DNA of 64,000 bases from an uncultured Bacteroidales bacterium (lineage in GTDB: Bacteria; Bacteroidota; Bacteroidia; Bacteroidales; UBA932), in the NCBI GenBank assembly GCA_905235085.1, contig CAJOKD010000019.1:23219-87218 (forward strand), read 5' to 3'. Positions 48,642 to 58,301 of the stretch are shown here, piece after piece. Position 1 is the stretch's first letter; each line of letters opens with the position of its first letter. The notes below the pieces were generated by a model, which did no database searches, was not told the origin of the DNA, and saw nothing but the letters and a program-made list of their open reading frames with translations. The position numbers and the translations under genes were made by a program.

Positions 48642-49531
48642 AAATACGCTACGGTCTTCTGCTCGATCGCCGACATCAGGGCGTTCGCAAGACGGCTGAC
48701 ACCGAAACGGAAGAACTCCTTGTCCAGCCACTCGTCTCCGAGTATGGTCTTGACTATCGAATAATAGCAGACCGCATCCTTTGCGGTGGAGATACCACCG
48801 GCTGCCTTGAAGCCTACCTTCTTCCCGGTCTTCTCACAGAAGGCCTTGATGCACTCGCACATCACAAAAGCGGCCATAGGGGTAGCGTTCACGCTGACCT
48901 TTCCGGTAGAAGTCTTTATGAAGTCAGCTCCTTCTTCCATCGCGAGGAACGAAGCGTTGGCTATCCTCTCCGGAGTGACCAGCATTCCAGTCTCCAGGAT
49001 GACCTTGAATACCACCTTCCTGCCCACCTTTGCAGCAGCGGCATCTATGGCGGCACGCATAGTCCTGATTTCCGTCCTGGCCGTCTGCTCGTCTTCTGCG
49101 AGGAAAGCATTGAGAGCAAGGACGATGTCAATCTCGTCAGCTCCTGCTTCAACTGCCATCTCGCACTCCTTCACCTTGACCTCGAGGAAACTCTGGGACG
49201 TCGGGAAGCAACCTGCGACGGTGGTGACGTGCACTTCTTCGCTCGCGAGTTCCTCCTTTACCACGGATCCGAAATTCGGATAGACACAGATGGACGCCGG
49301 AAGCGGATAGTCGGGATAGTCTTTCATAAACGAATTGACTTTCGCGACAAGCTTCTTGACGGAGGCAACGGTGTCTTCCGTGTGAAGGGTCGTCAAGTCC
49401 ATAAGTGACATGCACTTCTTCAGGATTTCCGGAGAAGTTATGCTGTCTATGCCCAATGCAATCGCATCCAACCGTTTGGTGATGTAATCCCTGTCAGGTG
49501 TATAACCGTACTTTGCGAACAATGACTCCAT
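48638..49531 (-). CDS. deoC: Deoxyribose-phosphate aldolase
   Basis: Splits 2-deoxyribose-5-phosphate into acetaldehyde and glyceraldehyde-3-phosphate during deoxynucleoside catabolism. 297 residues with EIDIVLALNAF, the Schiff-base Lys in DFIKTSTGK and the phosphate-binding KAAGGIST. It ends a minus-strand run, 22 bp after the radical SAM gene. Confidence 0.94.
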   Translation of the reverse strand: MESLFAKYGYTPDRDYITKRLDAIALGIDSITSPEILKKCMSLMDLTTLHTEDTVASVKKLVAKVNSFMKDYPDYPLPASICVYPNFGSVVKEELASEEVHVTTVAGCFPTSQSFLEVKVKECEMAVEAGADEIDIVLALNAFLAEDEQTARTEIRTMRAAIDAAAAKVGRKVVFKVILETGMLVTPERIANASFLAMEEGADFIKTSTGKVSVNATPMAAFVMCECIKAFCEKTGKKVGFKAAGGISTAKDAVCYYSIVKTILGDEWLDKEFFRFGVSRLANALMSAIEQKTVAYF

Positions 49532-49553
49532 AATATAATTTGTTATTTTGATT

Positions 49554-50309
49554 TCATCCTCTTATCTGTATCCGGAAACCCTCTTCCAGCAGAGGCCGGA
49601 CCATAAGTTCCATCTCCTCGGCAGTGAATTTCTCCAGGCCTTCGGCAGGAGCTTCCCTGTCCAACGTATATACCATAATCTCTCTCGGCCGCAGCCTCCT
49701 GACTAAGTTCATCCAGCCTTGAAGCACCTCAGGAGACGAAGAGTCGAAAGACTCCGACTTGAGGAACATAGTCTGGAGCACGAAGTCACCTTCGAAACGC
49801 TCTAGATTGCGTACGACGTCCTCGACGTGATACCCTCCCTGAGGCTGGTTGATGAGGGCGGTAAGGTTATCGGTCGGAGCATCGAGCTTCAGGATAGGAT
49901 TGTCGACCTTCCTCAAAGCCTCGAATACTTTTTCTTTACCAACCATCGTAGCATTGGACAGGACAGAGACCTTCGCCTCCGGGAAATACTTGTCCCTCAA
50001 TGCTATAGCAATGTCTATGATCTCCGGGAAGCAAGGGTTTATGGTAGGCTCGCCGTCCCCGGAGAAGGTGATGGAATCGATTCCGATTCCTTCCTGCCTG
50101 CAGGCAATCAGCTTGGCTTCGAGAGCAGCTTCGAGCTGAGCGGCGTCCGGAAGCTTTTCTTCCGTCCTGCCGTCCTTGTTCCAGCCGCACTCGCAATAGA
50201 TGCAGTCGAAGTTGCACAGCTTGCCCTTCCTCGGGAGAAGATTGATTCCCAAGGATGAGCCCAGCCTCCTGGAACGGATCGGACCGAATACCAGTTCTTC
50301 GCGCATCAT
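49554..50309 (-). CDS. Radical SAM protein
   Basis: 251 residues from the ATG at 50309, chosen because family sequence begins MMREELVFGPIRSRRLGSSL. An in-frame start at 50363 would overlap the amidohydrolase gene. The iron-sulfur motif is CNFDCIYCECG, followed by SFSGDGEPTINPCFPEI, which resembles the molybdenum-cofactor-like and wybutosine-like radical SAM branch of unknown reaction. It is co-directional with the amidohydrolase and deoC genes. Confidence 0.85.
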   Translation of the reverse strand: MMREELVFGPIRSRRLGSSLGINLLPRKGKLCNFDCIYCECGWNKDGRTEEKLPDAAQLEAALEAKLIACRQEGIGIDSITFSGDGEPTINPCFPEIIDIAIALRDKYFPEAKVSVLSNATMVGKEKVFEALRKVDNPILKLDAPTDNLTALINQPQGGYHVEDVVRNLERFEGDFVLQTMFLKSESFDSSSPEVLQGWMNLVRRLRPREIMVYTLDREAPAEGLEKFTAEEMELMVRPLLEEGFRIQIRG

Positions 50310-50313
50310 AACG

Positions 50314-51501
50314 TCATACAATCCTATGTGAACGGCTTCCGGCCGTAAGACGGCCGTCGGCATCCAAATTCTCTATAGCCACGATACCCGGCTTCTTTCC
50401 GGCCTGCAAGGAGCCCAGTTCAGCTTCCTTGGAAAGGAAGGCGGCTCCGTTGAGGCAGGCCCAGGTAAGGAGTTCTCCAAGTTCCAGCCCCTCGAAATGC
50501 CCCTGAAGGCAGAACAGTTCCCTGACAATGTCGAGGTCGTCGTTGCTCGAAAGCGAGTCTGTCCCCACAGTAAGCCTAAGCCCGTTCCTCCTCATCAGCT
50601 GGACATCTGGCAGGGCATTGTGTATGAACAGGTTGGAACAAGGGCACAGGGCGATGAAAGGATGCTTCATCGCAGTCTTGACGGCATCTATCCCTTCCTG
50701 GTCCATACATACCTCGTGGACAAGCAGTATATTCTCCTCAAACGGTGCAGGATGGACCTCCTGCAGCCTGTCGAGGAAATACAAGAGCGAGGATTTGCCG
50801 CATACCGGGGGTACACTCATCCCGGCAGCCTTGCGGTTGTCCCACATCGGTCCCCTGCCGTACTTGAGCATTTCCTCCTCTTCGTCAGTCTCTTCGGAAT
50901 GGAACGAGAGGTAACCCGACTTCAAGCCTTCCCTGGAGGACGCGGTCAAAAGCTCAGGGCTCATAGTGTAGCAAGCGTGCGGGGTCGGAGCTGCGTCCAA
51001 GCCATACGACTCCGCCTCTTCCTGAAGCCGTAGCACGTCCACTATGACTCCCTGGCAATCTTCCGGTTCCGTTCCGAACACTTCCAGGAATGTCCTGGTG
51101 TACATCGGAGACTCCTTCTTGATTGCGAATGAGTCCGCACAGTTGCTGATGTCCGCCATCGCCGAGATACCGCTTCCCCACATCCTGTCCATCCGGTAGC
51201 GGATATCGTTGATTTTCTCCTCCATCGGCTTGGTATCCCTGAGGGCATTGATCTGGTCGATGAAACCAGCCATCCCCGTCCCCTTGCGGAACATCTTCCA
51301 CATATAGGACAGTTCCACGTGGCAATGGGTATTGACGAAGCCAGGGACTATCGCACCCTCTATGAAGTTCTCCTCGGAAGCAGGATCGGCGCACTGCCCG
51401 ACAGCAACGATCTCCCCGTCCGGACAGTACTCTACATATCCGTTACGGATCGGACCGCCACCATCAAGGGTGTAGACGTATCTGGCCGCTATCTTCTCCA
51501 T
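50314..51501 (-). CDS. Amidohydrolase family protein
   Basis: 395 residues with the metal-dependent hydrolase layout: an N-terminal beta sandwich, VPGFVNTHCHVELSYM with the HxH ligands, a central HSEE, VHEVCM, and GTDSLSSNDDLD carrying the final Asp. This pattern belongs to the deaminase-like group that includes aminofutalosine, guanine and S-adenosylhomocysteine deaminases. A role in the futalosine route to menaquinone is possible but cannot be confirmed here. Its start overlaps the DUF4296 gene by 13 bp. Confidence 0.85.
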   Translation of the reverse strand: MEKIAARYVYTLDGGGPIRNGYVEYCPDGEIVAVGQCADPASEENFIEGAIVPGFVNTHCHVELSYMWKMFRKGTGMAGFIDQINALRDTKPMEEKINDIRYRMDRMWGSGISAMADISNCADSFAIKKESPMYTRTFLEVFGTEPEDCQGVIVDVLRLQEEAESYGLDAAPTPHACYTMSPELLTASSREGLKSGYLSFHSEETDEEEEMLKYGRGPMWDNRKAAGMSVPPVCGKSSLLYFLDRLQEVHPAPFEENILLVHEVCMDQEGIDAVKTAMKHPFIALCPCSNLFIHNALPDVQLMRRNGLRLTVGTDSLSSNDDLDIVRELFCLQGHFEGLELGELLTWACLNGAAFLSKEAELGSLQAGKKPGIVAIENLDADGRLTAGSRSHRIV

Positions 51502-52103
51502 ATCCTGAGGGTCTTCGTCGGGTCAGGCTCTTCGACCTCGACGGACGCAGTATCCTTTATTATCAGTTCGGGGCCCCGGAAAACCGTGTCTTCCACGACC
51601 GGCTCAGGGTACCATACTCCCCTTGCGTTCTGCTTGAAACATATCCTGTCGGTCATCTGGGTCACATAAGCCAGGTCCGTCAGGTTTATGAAATCATCGG
51701 CGGAGAATATCTTGTTCGCCTGTGCAAGGGAGTCAGCCTTGTGCCTTGCCTCAGCAGCCAGGGCCAGTTTCCTCTCCAAAGGCCTGTATTCCTTCCCCAA
51801 GCTCTTGCGGACCCTGTCCAGCATCTCAGAAAACCGCTTGGGGTCATTGAGGTAATGGTCTACGCTATGCCGGTAGTCTTCGACAGAATAGCCGTACTTC
51901 TCGAATATCGGGACATACAGCCAGGCAGTGTCGGCCTGGCGCTTCTTCTTCGGATTCTTGATGATCCACTGGTCGGCCAGGAACATCTCGCGATATATCT
52001 TCTCCATCTTCCTTGCCGGGATCACCCTCGGCCTGTCTGAACAGGAAGCCACGGCCACGGCGAGAACCGCAGCGAGAAGAATCATCTTGAGAGTCTTTTT
52101 CAT
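51489..52103 (-). CDS. DUF4296 family lipoprotein
   Basis: 204 residues with a lipobox ending VAVASC (Cys21). The DUF4296 signature is present, IPARKMEKIYREMFLADQW, then YGYSVEDYRHSVDHYLNDP. Found only in Bacteroidota; function unknown. It is 6 bp after pheT and overlaps the amidohydrolase gene. Confidence 0.87.
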   Translation of the reverse strand: MKKTLKMILLAAVLAVAVASCSDRPRVIPARKMEKIYREMFLADQWIIKNPKKKRQADTAWLYVPIFEKYGYSVEDYRHSVDHYLNDPKRFSEMLDRVRKSLGKEYRPLERKLALAAEARHKADSLAQANKIFSADDFINLTDLAYVTQMTDRICFKQNARGVWYPEPVVEDTVFRGPELIIKDTASVEVEEPDPTKTLRIWRR

Positions 52104-52109
52104 CGTCCT

Positions 52110-54551
52110 TTACCTGAGGGTAGCTCCGAATTCGTTCTGGAAGGTGGACAGTATCTTGCCCATTATCCTCTCCACATCAGCATCTGTAAGGGTCTTCTCG
52201 AGATCCTGGAGAACGAAGCCTAAAGCATACTGCTTCTTGCCTTCCGGAATCTTGTCGCCCCTGTAAACATCGAACAACGTAACCTGCTTGAGCAATTTCT
52301 TTGCCGCCTTGAAGGCGCTCTTCCTCAGATCGCCATAGCTCACGCTCTCATCCAGGAGGAGGGCGAGATCCCTGCGGACTTCAGGGAACTTAGGCATCTC
52401 CTTGAAGGCCACCTTGTCCCTCTTGACAAGAAGGAACAGCGTATTCCAGTTGATCTCGGCAGCGAACACCGGCTGCTTGACATCGAACTTCCTGGCAAGT
52501 GAAGGAAGGACCGTTCCCATCACCGCCAGCGGAAGGTGCTGACCAGGAAGGGAATAAGAGACACCTTCACTGAATATGTCAGCAGGTGCAGGAGCCGCTT
52601 CCATCTGGTAGATATCAGCTCCAAAACGCCTAAGCAGAAGGTCTACATAGCCCTTCAGCTCGAAATACGAGCTCTTCCCAGGCTGGCGGTTCCAGCTCTT
52701 GGCGGAACTGCCGGTGATGAAGAGGGCATATGCAGGATGCTCCTCGTATGAAGCAAGGGTCTTCCCATCACCCTGAGGATCACGGCTGTATACTGAACCA
52801 TATTCGAAAAGCTTCATAGAAGAAACCTGCCTGTTGATGTTGTATGCGATCACTTCGAGTCCGTTGAACAGGAGGGTCTGCCTCATTACGTTCAGGTCGG
52901 AACTGAGCGGGTTGACTATCGCAACGCACTTTTCCTCCGGGAACGAAACGAGCCCCTTGTAATATGCGCTCTTCGTCAGGGAATTGTTCATCGTCTCAAC
53001 GAATCCGTTGGCTGCCAGGAAGTTGGAAATCCGGTTACGGATAGCTTCCGGTTCAGGTGACGGAGTCGCATTCACGGACATCTTCATATGCTGAGGGAGG
53101 TCGATGTTGTTGTAGCCGTAGATCCTGAGGATCTCTTCCACTACATCGCATTCCCTGGTGACATCGATCATATAGGACGGAGCGGCGACAGTTGCTCCGC
53201 CAGGCCTCTTCTCGAGGAACTCGTATGTGAGACTGGTGAGTATCCTTTCGATGGTATCGTGACCGATCTTCTTGCCGATGAAGGCCTCGATGCGGTCGTA
53301 ATCCAGGTCTATGACGGCCTTGGCGACCTTCTCCGGATAGAACTCTTCCATCTTCCCGACAATCTCGCCGCCGGCGATTTCGCGGATCAGGAGGGCTGCC
53401 CTCTTGCAGGCATAGCTGCAGATCAGAGGGTCGCAGCCTCTCTCGAAGCGGAAGGAAGCGTCTGTCTGGAGGGAGTGCCTCTTGGACGTCTTGCGGACCG
53501 AACCCGGATCGAAATATGCGCTTTCGATGAATACGTCGGTGGTCGTTGCGGTCACACCGGAATCGATGCCGCCGAATACTCCGGCTATGCACATAGGACC
53601 TTCGGCATCGGCTATAACGATGTCATCGGCAGCGAGTTTGCGCTCCTGGCTGTCCAGGGTCACGATCTTCTCTCCCTCTCCGGCCCTTCTTACTATCACC
53701 TTTCCGCCTTTGATCTTGTCGGCGTCGAAGGTATGGAGAGGCTGTCCGAGTTCCCAGAGGATGAAGTTCGAGACATCCACGACGTTGTCGATAGGCCTAA
53801 GTCCGATGGACAGAAGCTTCTTCTGGAGCCATTCAGGAGAAGGTCCTACCTTCACTCCCTTGACCGTGATTCCGCAGTACCTCGGAGCGGCAGTCCTGTC
53901 CTGTACATCGATAGGTATACCGGCTCCTTCGCCATCCTTCCAGTCACTGATGTCCGGATATGAGAACTTGCAAGGGATATCATTCAGCTGCATCCAGGCG
54001 TAAAGGTCGCGGGCGACTCCGATATGGGAGGATGCGTCCACGCGGTTGGCCGTAATCTCATATTCGATGACCGCCTCGGTCTTGAGATGGAGATAATCCT
54101 TGGCCGCCATCCCCACCGGAGCATCTTCAGGCAGCACCTTGATGCCGGAGTGATCCTCTCCGATGCCGAGTTCGTCTTCAGCACATATCATTCCGAAAGA
54201 TTCCACACCGCGGATCTTGGACTTCTTGATCTTGAAGTCGCCCGGCAGAACGGTACCTATCCTCGCGAAAAGGACCTTCTGGCCGGCTGCTACATTCGGT
54301 GCGCCACATACTACGGTCACAGGCTCGGGGCCGCCGTCATCCACCTTGGTTATGTGGAGATGGTCGGAATCCGGATGGGGAACGCATTCAAGGACGTGGG
54401 CTACCACGACCCCGGCGAGTCCGCCCGGAATCTCTTCCTGCTCCTGAACTCCATCGACCTCGATTCCGATATCAGTCATCGCGTCCGCGATCTGCTGCGG
54501 AGTCAGGCCACACTCGAGATAGTCCTTCAACCAATTGTAAGAAAGCTTCAT
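52110..54551 (-). CDS. pheT: Phenylalanyl-tRNA synthetase beta subunit
   Basis: 813 residues. It shows the N-terminal tRNA-binding OB domain (about 40-150, VVAHVLECVPHPDSDHLHI), the B3/B4 editing domain, the B5 domain, a catalytic-like core and the C-terminal ferredoxin-fold anticodon-binding domain (about 720-813, KFPEVRRDLALLLDESV). It works as an alpha2-beta2 tetramer; pheS is not in the window. ftsY lies 6 bp upstream. Confidence 0.96.
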   Translation of the reverse strand: MKLSYNWLKDYLECGLTPQQIADAMTDIGIEVDGVQEQEEIPGGLAGVVVAHVLECVPHPDSDHLHITKVDDGGPEPVTVVCGAPNVAAGQKVLFARIGTVLPGDFKIKKSKIRGVESFGMICAEDELGIGEDHSGIKVLPEDAPVGMAAKDYLHLKTEAVIEYEITANRVDASSHIGVARDLYAWMQLNDIPCKFSYPDISDWKDGEGAGIPIDVQDRTAAPRYCGITVKGVKVGPSPEWLQKKLLSIGLRPIDNVVDVSNFILWELGQPLHTFDADKIKGGKVIVRRAGEGEKIVTLDSQERKLAADDIVIADAEGPMCIAGVFGGIDSGVTATTTDVFIESAYFDPGSVRKTSKRHSLQTDASFRFERGCDPLICSYACKRAALLIREIAGGEIVGKMEEFYPEKVAKAVIDLDYDRIEAFIGKKIGHDTIERILTSLTYEFLEKRPGGATVAAPSYMIDVTRECDVVEEILRIYGYNNIDLPQHMKMSVNATPSPEPEAIRNRISNFLAANGFVETMNNSLTKSAYYKGLVSFPEEKCVAIVNPLSSDLNVMRQTLLFNGLEVIAYNINRQVSSMKLFEYGSVYSRDPQGDGKTLASYEEHPAYALFITGSSAKSWNRQPGKSSYFELKGYVDLLLRRFGADIYQMEAAPAPADIFSEGVSYSLPGQHLPLAVMGTVLPSLARKFDVKQPVFAAEINWNTLFLLVKRDKVAFKEMPKFPEVRRDLALLLDESVSYGDLRKSAFKAAKKLLKQVTLFDVYRGDKIPEGKKQYALGFVLQDLEKTLTDADVERIMGKILSTFQNEFGATLR

Positions 54552-54557
54552 AACTAT

Positions 54558-55490
54558 TTATTTTTCAATATCTTCCCTGGAAAACAAGGAATTGACGAAT
54601 TCCTTTTTGTCAAACACCTTAAGGTCATCGATCCCCTCTCCAATCCCGATGAACTTCACCGGCACCTTGAGCTGGTCCACTATTCCTATCACCACACCGC
54701 CTTTAGCCGTGCCGTCGAGCTTGGTGACGGCAAGCGAGGTGATGTCGGTCGCCCTGGAGAATTCCTTGGCCTGCTGGTATGCATTCTGGCCGGTAGACGC
54801 ATCAAGGACAAGAAGGACCTCGTGAGGAGCGTCCGGGATCACCTTGCGCATCACATTGCGGATCTTGGTGAGCTCGTTCATAAGGTCTATCCTGTTGTGA
54901 AGGCGGCCTGCCGTGTCGATCAGGACCACATCAGCCTGCTTTGCAACCGCCGACTTCACTGTATCGAAGGCGACGGACGCAGGGTCCGATCCCATACCTT
55001 GCTTGACAATCTCCACTCCTGCCCTGTCGGCCCATATCTTTAGCTGGTCGACAGCCGCAGCCCTGAAGGTGTCTGCTGCTCCGATCATAACCTTCTTGCC
55101 CATAGCCTTGTACCTGGCGGCAAGCTTTCCGATCGTTGTGGTCTTTCCGACTCCGTTCACACCCACCACCATCACGACGAGAGGACTTTTCCCAAGGTCA
55201 AACGGTTCCTCAGGGGTTTCGGCTTCATCGACTTCAAGGAGTTTGCCTATCTCATCCCTGAGCATATCCAGCAACTCATCGAAAGACATATACTTATCCC
55301 TGCCGACCCTCTCTTCCAGGCTGTCCACGATCTTGAGCGTGGTGTCAACGCCCATATCCGAAGCCACGAGGGCTTCCTCGATGGCGTCGAGGACATCATC
55401 ATCCACCCTGGACTTGCCCGCAATGGACCTTGAGAGCCTCTGGAAGAAACCCTCTTTAGTCTTCTTCACCCCTTTGTCGAAAAGTCCCAT
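54558..55490 (-). CDS. ftsY: Signal recognition particle receptor FtsY
   Basis: GTPase receptor for SRP at the inner membrane. 310 residues from MGLFDKGVKKTKEG at 55490; an in-frame ATG at 55499 adds three. An N-terminal four-helix N domain is followed by the G domain with GVNGVGKTTT, DTFRAAA, DTAGR and TKLDGTAKGG. It lacks the long acidic A domain of E. coli FtsY, as is usual in this phylum. Confidence 0.96.
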   Translation of the reverse strand: MGLFDKGVKKTKEGFFQRLSRSIAGKSRVDDDVLDAIEEALVASDMGVDTTLKIVDSLEERVGRDKYMSFDELLDMLRDEIGKLLEVDEAETPEEPFDLGKSPLVVMVVGVNGVGKTTTIGKLAARYKAMGKKVMIGAADTFRAAAVDQLKIWADRAGVEIVKQGMGSDPASVAFDTVKSAVAKQADVVLIDTAGRLHNRIDLMNELTKIRNVMRKVIPDAPHEVLLVLDASTGQNAYQQAKEFSRATDITSLAVTKLDGTAKGGVVIGIVDQLKVPVKFIGIGEGIDDLKVFDKKEFVNSLFSREDIEK

Positions 55491-55511
55491 AACGTTCAAT
55501 AACTAATCTTA

Positions 55512-55519
55512 CAAATATA
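55512..55519 (-). promoter_or_regulatory. -7 promoter element for ftsY-pheT
   Basis: Minus strand TATATTTG, a perfect TAnnTTTG match, 22 bp before the ftsY ATG at 55490 and downstream of the terminator at 55542-55569, so ftsY starts a new transcript. Confidence 0.6.
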
Positions 55520-55541
55520 CGCATTTTAAGGGTAAAATAAA

Positions 55542-55569
55542 AACGCAGTCCCACGTCGGAGACTGCGTT
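55542..55569 (-). terminator. Intrinsic terminator after the rpmB-rpmG-DUF4295 cluster
   Basis: Minus strand AACGCAGTC and GACTGCGTT form a perfect 9-bp stem with a 10-base loop followed by TTTATTTT. It lies 28 bp after the DUF4295 stop. Confidence 0.85.
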
Positions 55570-55596
55570 CCATAAGTTATTCAGTGACTTCTTGAA

Positions 55597-55758
55597 TTAC
55601 TTCTTGGAGCCAAAAAATTCCTTGGTCTTCTCAGCTTCTACTAGCTGCTCGGTGAAGATGTATGCACCGGTCTTAGGAGACTTGTCCATACGGATGCATT
55701 TCACCATACTCTTTGCGCCAGCCTTGGCGGCGAATGTAGCGACTGCTTTCTTTGCCAT
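55597..55758 (-). CDS. DUF4295 family small protein
   Basis: 53 residues, MAKKAVATFAAKAGAKSM at the start and EKTKEFFGSKK at the end. A very short basic protein found in Bacteroidota after rpmB and rpmG, which suggests a link with the ribosome; its function is not established. Start ATG at 55758, stop TAA at 55597-55599. It is 12 bp after rpmG. Confidence 0.9.
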   Translation of the reverse strand: MAKKAVATFAAKAGAKSMVKCIRMDKSPKTGAYIFTEQLVEAEKTKEFFGSKK

Positions 55759-55770
55759 AACTTAATCTCC

Positions 55771-55959
55771 TTATTTGATTTCACGATGAACGGTCACCTT
55801 GTGGAGGTAAGGGTTGTACTTCTTACGCTCGAGACGCTCAGGTGTGTTCTTCTTGTTCTTGGTGGTGATGTACCTTGAGATTCCAGGTACACCGCTTGCC
55901 TTCTGCTCAGTGCATTCGAGGATGACCTGCACCCTGTTTCCTTTTGCTTTCTTTGCCAT
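55771..55959 (-). CDS. rpmG: 50S ribosomal protein L33
   Basis: 62 residues: [20 protein letters not shown] then [20 protein letters not shown] and a final HREIK. There is one Cys (ECTEQ), so it lacks the four-cysteine zinc site of the C+ form. It is in order with rpmB and DUF4295. Confidence 0.96.
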   Translation of the reverse strand: MAKKAKGNRVQVILECTEQKASGVPGISRYITTKNKKNTPERLERKKYNPYLHKVTVHREIK

Positions 55960-55972
55960 AACTCAATAGATT

Positions 55973-56215
55973 TTAAACAAGGCCGACATATCCTTTTTCC
56001 TGAGCATCCTTGAGAGCGGCGTCGAGGCCCTTCTTCTCAATGGTTCTCATTCCCTTGGTGGAAACCTTCAGTGTAACGAACCTCTGCTCTTCCTCGGACC
56101 AGAACTTCTTGGTCTTGAGGTTGAGAGAGAAATCACGCTTTGTGCGAAGCTTGGAATGGGCAACGTTGTTGCCTATCATTCTCTTTCGTCCTGTAATTTG
56201 ACAAACTTTTGCCAT
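55973..56215 (-). CDS. rpmB: 50S ribosomal protein L28
   Basis: 80 residues from the ATG at 56215: MAKVCQITGRKRMIGNNVAH then RDFSLNLKTKKFWSEEEQRF. An in-frame start at 56260 would add 15 residues without similarity. First gene of the rpmB-rpmG-DUF4295 cluster. Confidence 0.96.
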   Translation of the reverse strand: MAKVCQITGRKRMIGNNVAHSKLRTKRDFSLNLKTKKFWSEEEQRFVTLKVSTKGMRTIEKKGLDAALKDAQEKGYVGLV

Positions 56216-56293
56216 GATATTTAACTTTTTTATTGATTCAAAATAATTTGCGGGGTGCAAATTTCGTTTAAAAAATCCAAAATTGCAAATACT

Positions 56294-57643
56294 CTAGACA
56301 ATTTTGAAGAATCTGCGCCACCGTATGTTATAAGGGAACTTCCTGGACGAATCGGTGGAAAGCCAGATAAGCGAAGGCCGTCCGACGATATGGTCCTCAG
56401 GAACGAATCCCCAGTACCTTGAGTCCAGGGAATTGTGCCTGTTGTCCCCCATCATAAAATAATAGTCCTGTGCGAAAGTATAACTTGTTGTTTCTTCTCC
56501 GTCGATGAATATCTTTCCATCCTTTACCTTCAGATCGTGCTTCTCGTAGGAAGTGATGAGCCTTTCATAAAGAGGGAGGTTCGATATGGTCAGGTCGACA
56601 GTCACACCTTTCTCCGGAATCCAAAGAGGGCCGTAATTGTCACGGGTCCACCTGGTATCCTCAGTGAACGGGAACAGGCTCAGATATGAATCCGGATAAT
56701 CCGGAGGGAACACATCCAGATTGGGTTCCACGCTTGCAACCGAGGAATATCCTTTTACTTCTTCGAGCATCTGAGCCGTCAGAGGCATAGCCGGATAACC
56801 AGGGAGGTCGCCGTCGAAATACAGTTCCCCGAGATTGAGGCCGAGTTTTTCCAGATTCTTGGAATTAATCCTCTGCCCGGTCGTGGTGACCCTGTAGGTC
56901 AGCTGGATGCCCGGATAGACTTCCTGCTGGACTCCGTCGATCCACACCAGACCGTCCCTGACCTCGAGAGTGTCACCCGGGACAGCCACGCATCTCTTGA
57001 CATAATGGTCTTCCTTGTCCACGGGACGGACCTTGAGGGGGCCGCCGTTGGCGATCGCATAATCCCTGCCTGCATTCCTTACCCACGCATAGTAATCCTC
57101 GGAAGGGAAACGCGACAGGACGGTGTCGCCGTGAGGGAAATTGAATACCACATAATCTCCGCGCTCCACGTTCCTGCGGCCCTTGAGCCTGCGGTAGTCG
57201 TTATGGATGAGAGTCGAATAGGACTCTTTGCCGAATATGACGTTGTGCGTGAAGGGTACGGTGAGAGGCGTCTCCGGAACCTTCGGGCCGTATGCGACCT
57301 TGCTGACGAAAAGATGGTCTCCCGTATAGAGAGAGCTCTCCATCGACGATGAAGGGATCTTGAATGCCTGGAAGAAGAACATATTGATGAACGTGACGAC
57401 GATGACGGCGAAGACGATGGCGTCTAGCCAGTCAAGCCATACATTGTGCTTCTCCCCCTCCTTGTACTGCTTCTTCCAGAACATCCAGTTCACCTTGCGT
57501 GTGATGTGCCAGTCGAAGATGACAATGAGACCGAGGAGCCACCAATAGTTTCCTAGCCATATTACCCAAGCAATGTAGAGGATCATCCAGAAGGACATCC
57601 TTACCCACTTGTTGTGGTAAATTGCACTCAAAGTCTCTTTCAC
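56294..57643 (-). CDS. lepB: Signal peptidase I
   Basis: Removes signal peptides on the outer face of the inner membrane. 449 residues with N-terminal membrane helices (about 15-45 and 72-92), the catalytic Ser100 in IPSSSME, the general-base Lys region RRLKGRRNVERGDYVVF and the late box FMMGDNRHNSLDSRYWG. A long insertion between the boxes (about 215-400) makes it larger than the E. coli enzyme, as is usual in Bacteroidales. It follows rplT by 4 bp. Confidence 0.94.
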   Translation of the reverse strand: MKETLSAIYHNKWVRMSFWMILYIAWVIWLGNYWWLLGLIVIFDWHITRKVNWMFWKKQYKEGEKHNVWLDWLDAIVFAVIVVTFINMFFFQAFKIPSSSMESSLYTGDHLFVSKVAYGPKVPETPLTVPFTHNVIFGKESYSTLIHNDYRRLKGRRNVERGDYVVFNFPHGDTVLSRFPSEDYYAWVRNAGRDYAIANGGPLKVRPVDKEDHYVKRCVAVPGDTLEVRDGLVWIDGVQQEVYPGIQLTYRVTTTGQRINSKNLEKLGLNLGELYFDGDLPGYPAMPLTAQMLEEVKGYSSVASVEPNLDVFPPDYPDSYLSLFPFTEDTRWTRDNYGPLWIPEKGVTVDLTISNLPLYERLITSYEKHDLKVKDGKIFIDGEETTSYTFAQDYYFMMGDNRHNSLDSRYWGFVPEDHIVGRPSLIWLSTDSSRKFPYNIRWRRFFKIV

Positions 57644-57647
57644 AGAC

Positions 57648-57992
57648 TTACTTTACAGAATTGACGATAGCTTCGAAAGCCTGAGGGTTGTTCATAGCCA
57701 GGTCGGCGAGAACCTTGCGGTTGAGGCCGATGTTCTGCTTTGCGAGCTTGCCCATAAACTGGGAGTAGCTGATACCGTACTGACGGGCAGCGGCGTTGAT
57801 CCTCTGGATCCAAAGGGCACGGAAAGTGCGCTTCTTAGCCTTGCGGTCACGGTAAGCATAGGTAAGTCCCTTTTCGTAGGTGTTCTTTGCTACAGTCCAG
57901 ACATTCTTTCTGGAGAGGAAATTTCCGCGGGTTCTCTTGAGAATCTTCTTGCGGCGAGCCCTGGAGGCTACTGAATTTACTGATCTTGGCAT
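57648..57992 (-). CDS. rplT: 50S ribosomal protein L20
   Basis: 114 residues from the ATG at 57992: [20 protein letters not shown] then [19 protein letters not shown] and [15 protein letters not shown]. An in-frame start at 58025 adds 11 residues unlike L20. It binds 23S rRNA early and in other bacteria represses its own operon. Confidence 0.96.
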   Translation of the reverse strand: MPRSVNSVASRARRKKILKRTRGNFLSRKNVWTVAKNTYEKGLTYAYRDRKAKKRTFRALWIQRINAAARQYGISYSQFMGKLAKQNIGLNRKVLADLAMNNPQAFEAIVNSVK

Positions 57993-58073
57993 AATCTGAT
58001 CTTTTTTCGGAGGCAGTGACCGCAACTGATGCGATACTTTTTACTGCGTTCCAGTTAAACTGATAAAAAACTA

Positions 58074-58268
58074 CTAGAGGACCAACATTTCCTTTACCCT
58101 CTTGATATCGACTGGTTCGACGATAGCGAAGTGGTCAAGATTTCTCTTACGTTTCTTGGTCTTCTTGGTGAGGATGTGGCTGTGATAAGCGTGCTTCCTC
58201 TTGATTTTTCCTGTTCCGGTAAGCGTGAAGCGCTTTTTGGCACCGGAGACGGTCTTAAGCTTTGCCAT
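58074..58268 (-). CDS. rpmI: 50S ribosomal protein L35
   Basis: 64 residues, [20 protein letters not shown] then [20 protein letters not shown]. It lies in the conserved order infC-rpmI-rplT. Confidence 0.96.
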   Translation of the reverse strand: MAKLKTVSGAKKRFTLTGTGKIKRKHAYHSHILTKKTKKRKRNLDHFAIVEPVDIKRVKEMLVL

Positions 58269-58301
58269 TGTTTTAAAAAATAAAAGTTAATATAATGAGG
58301 T

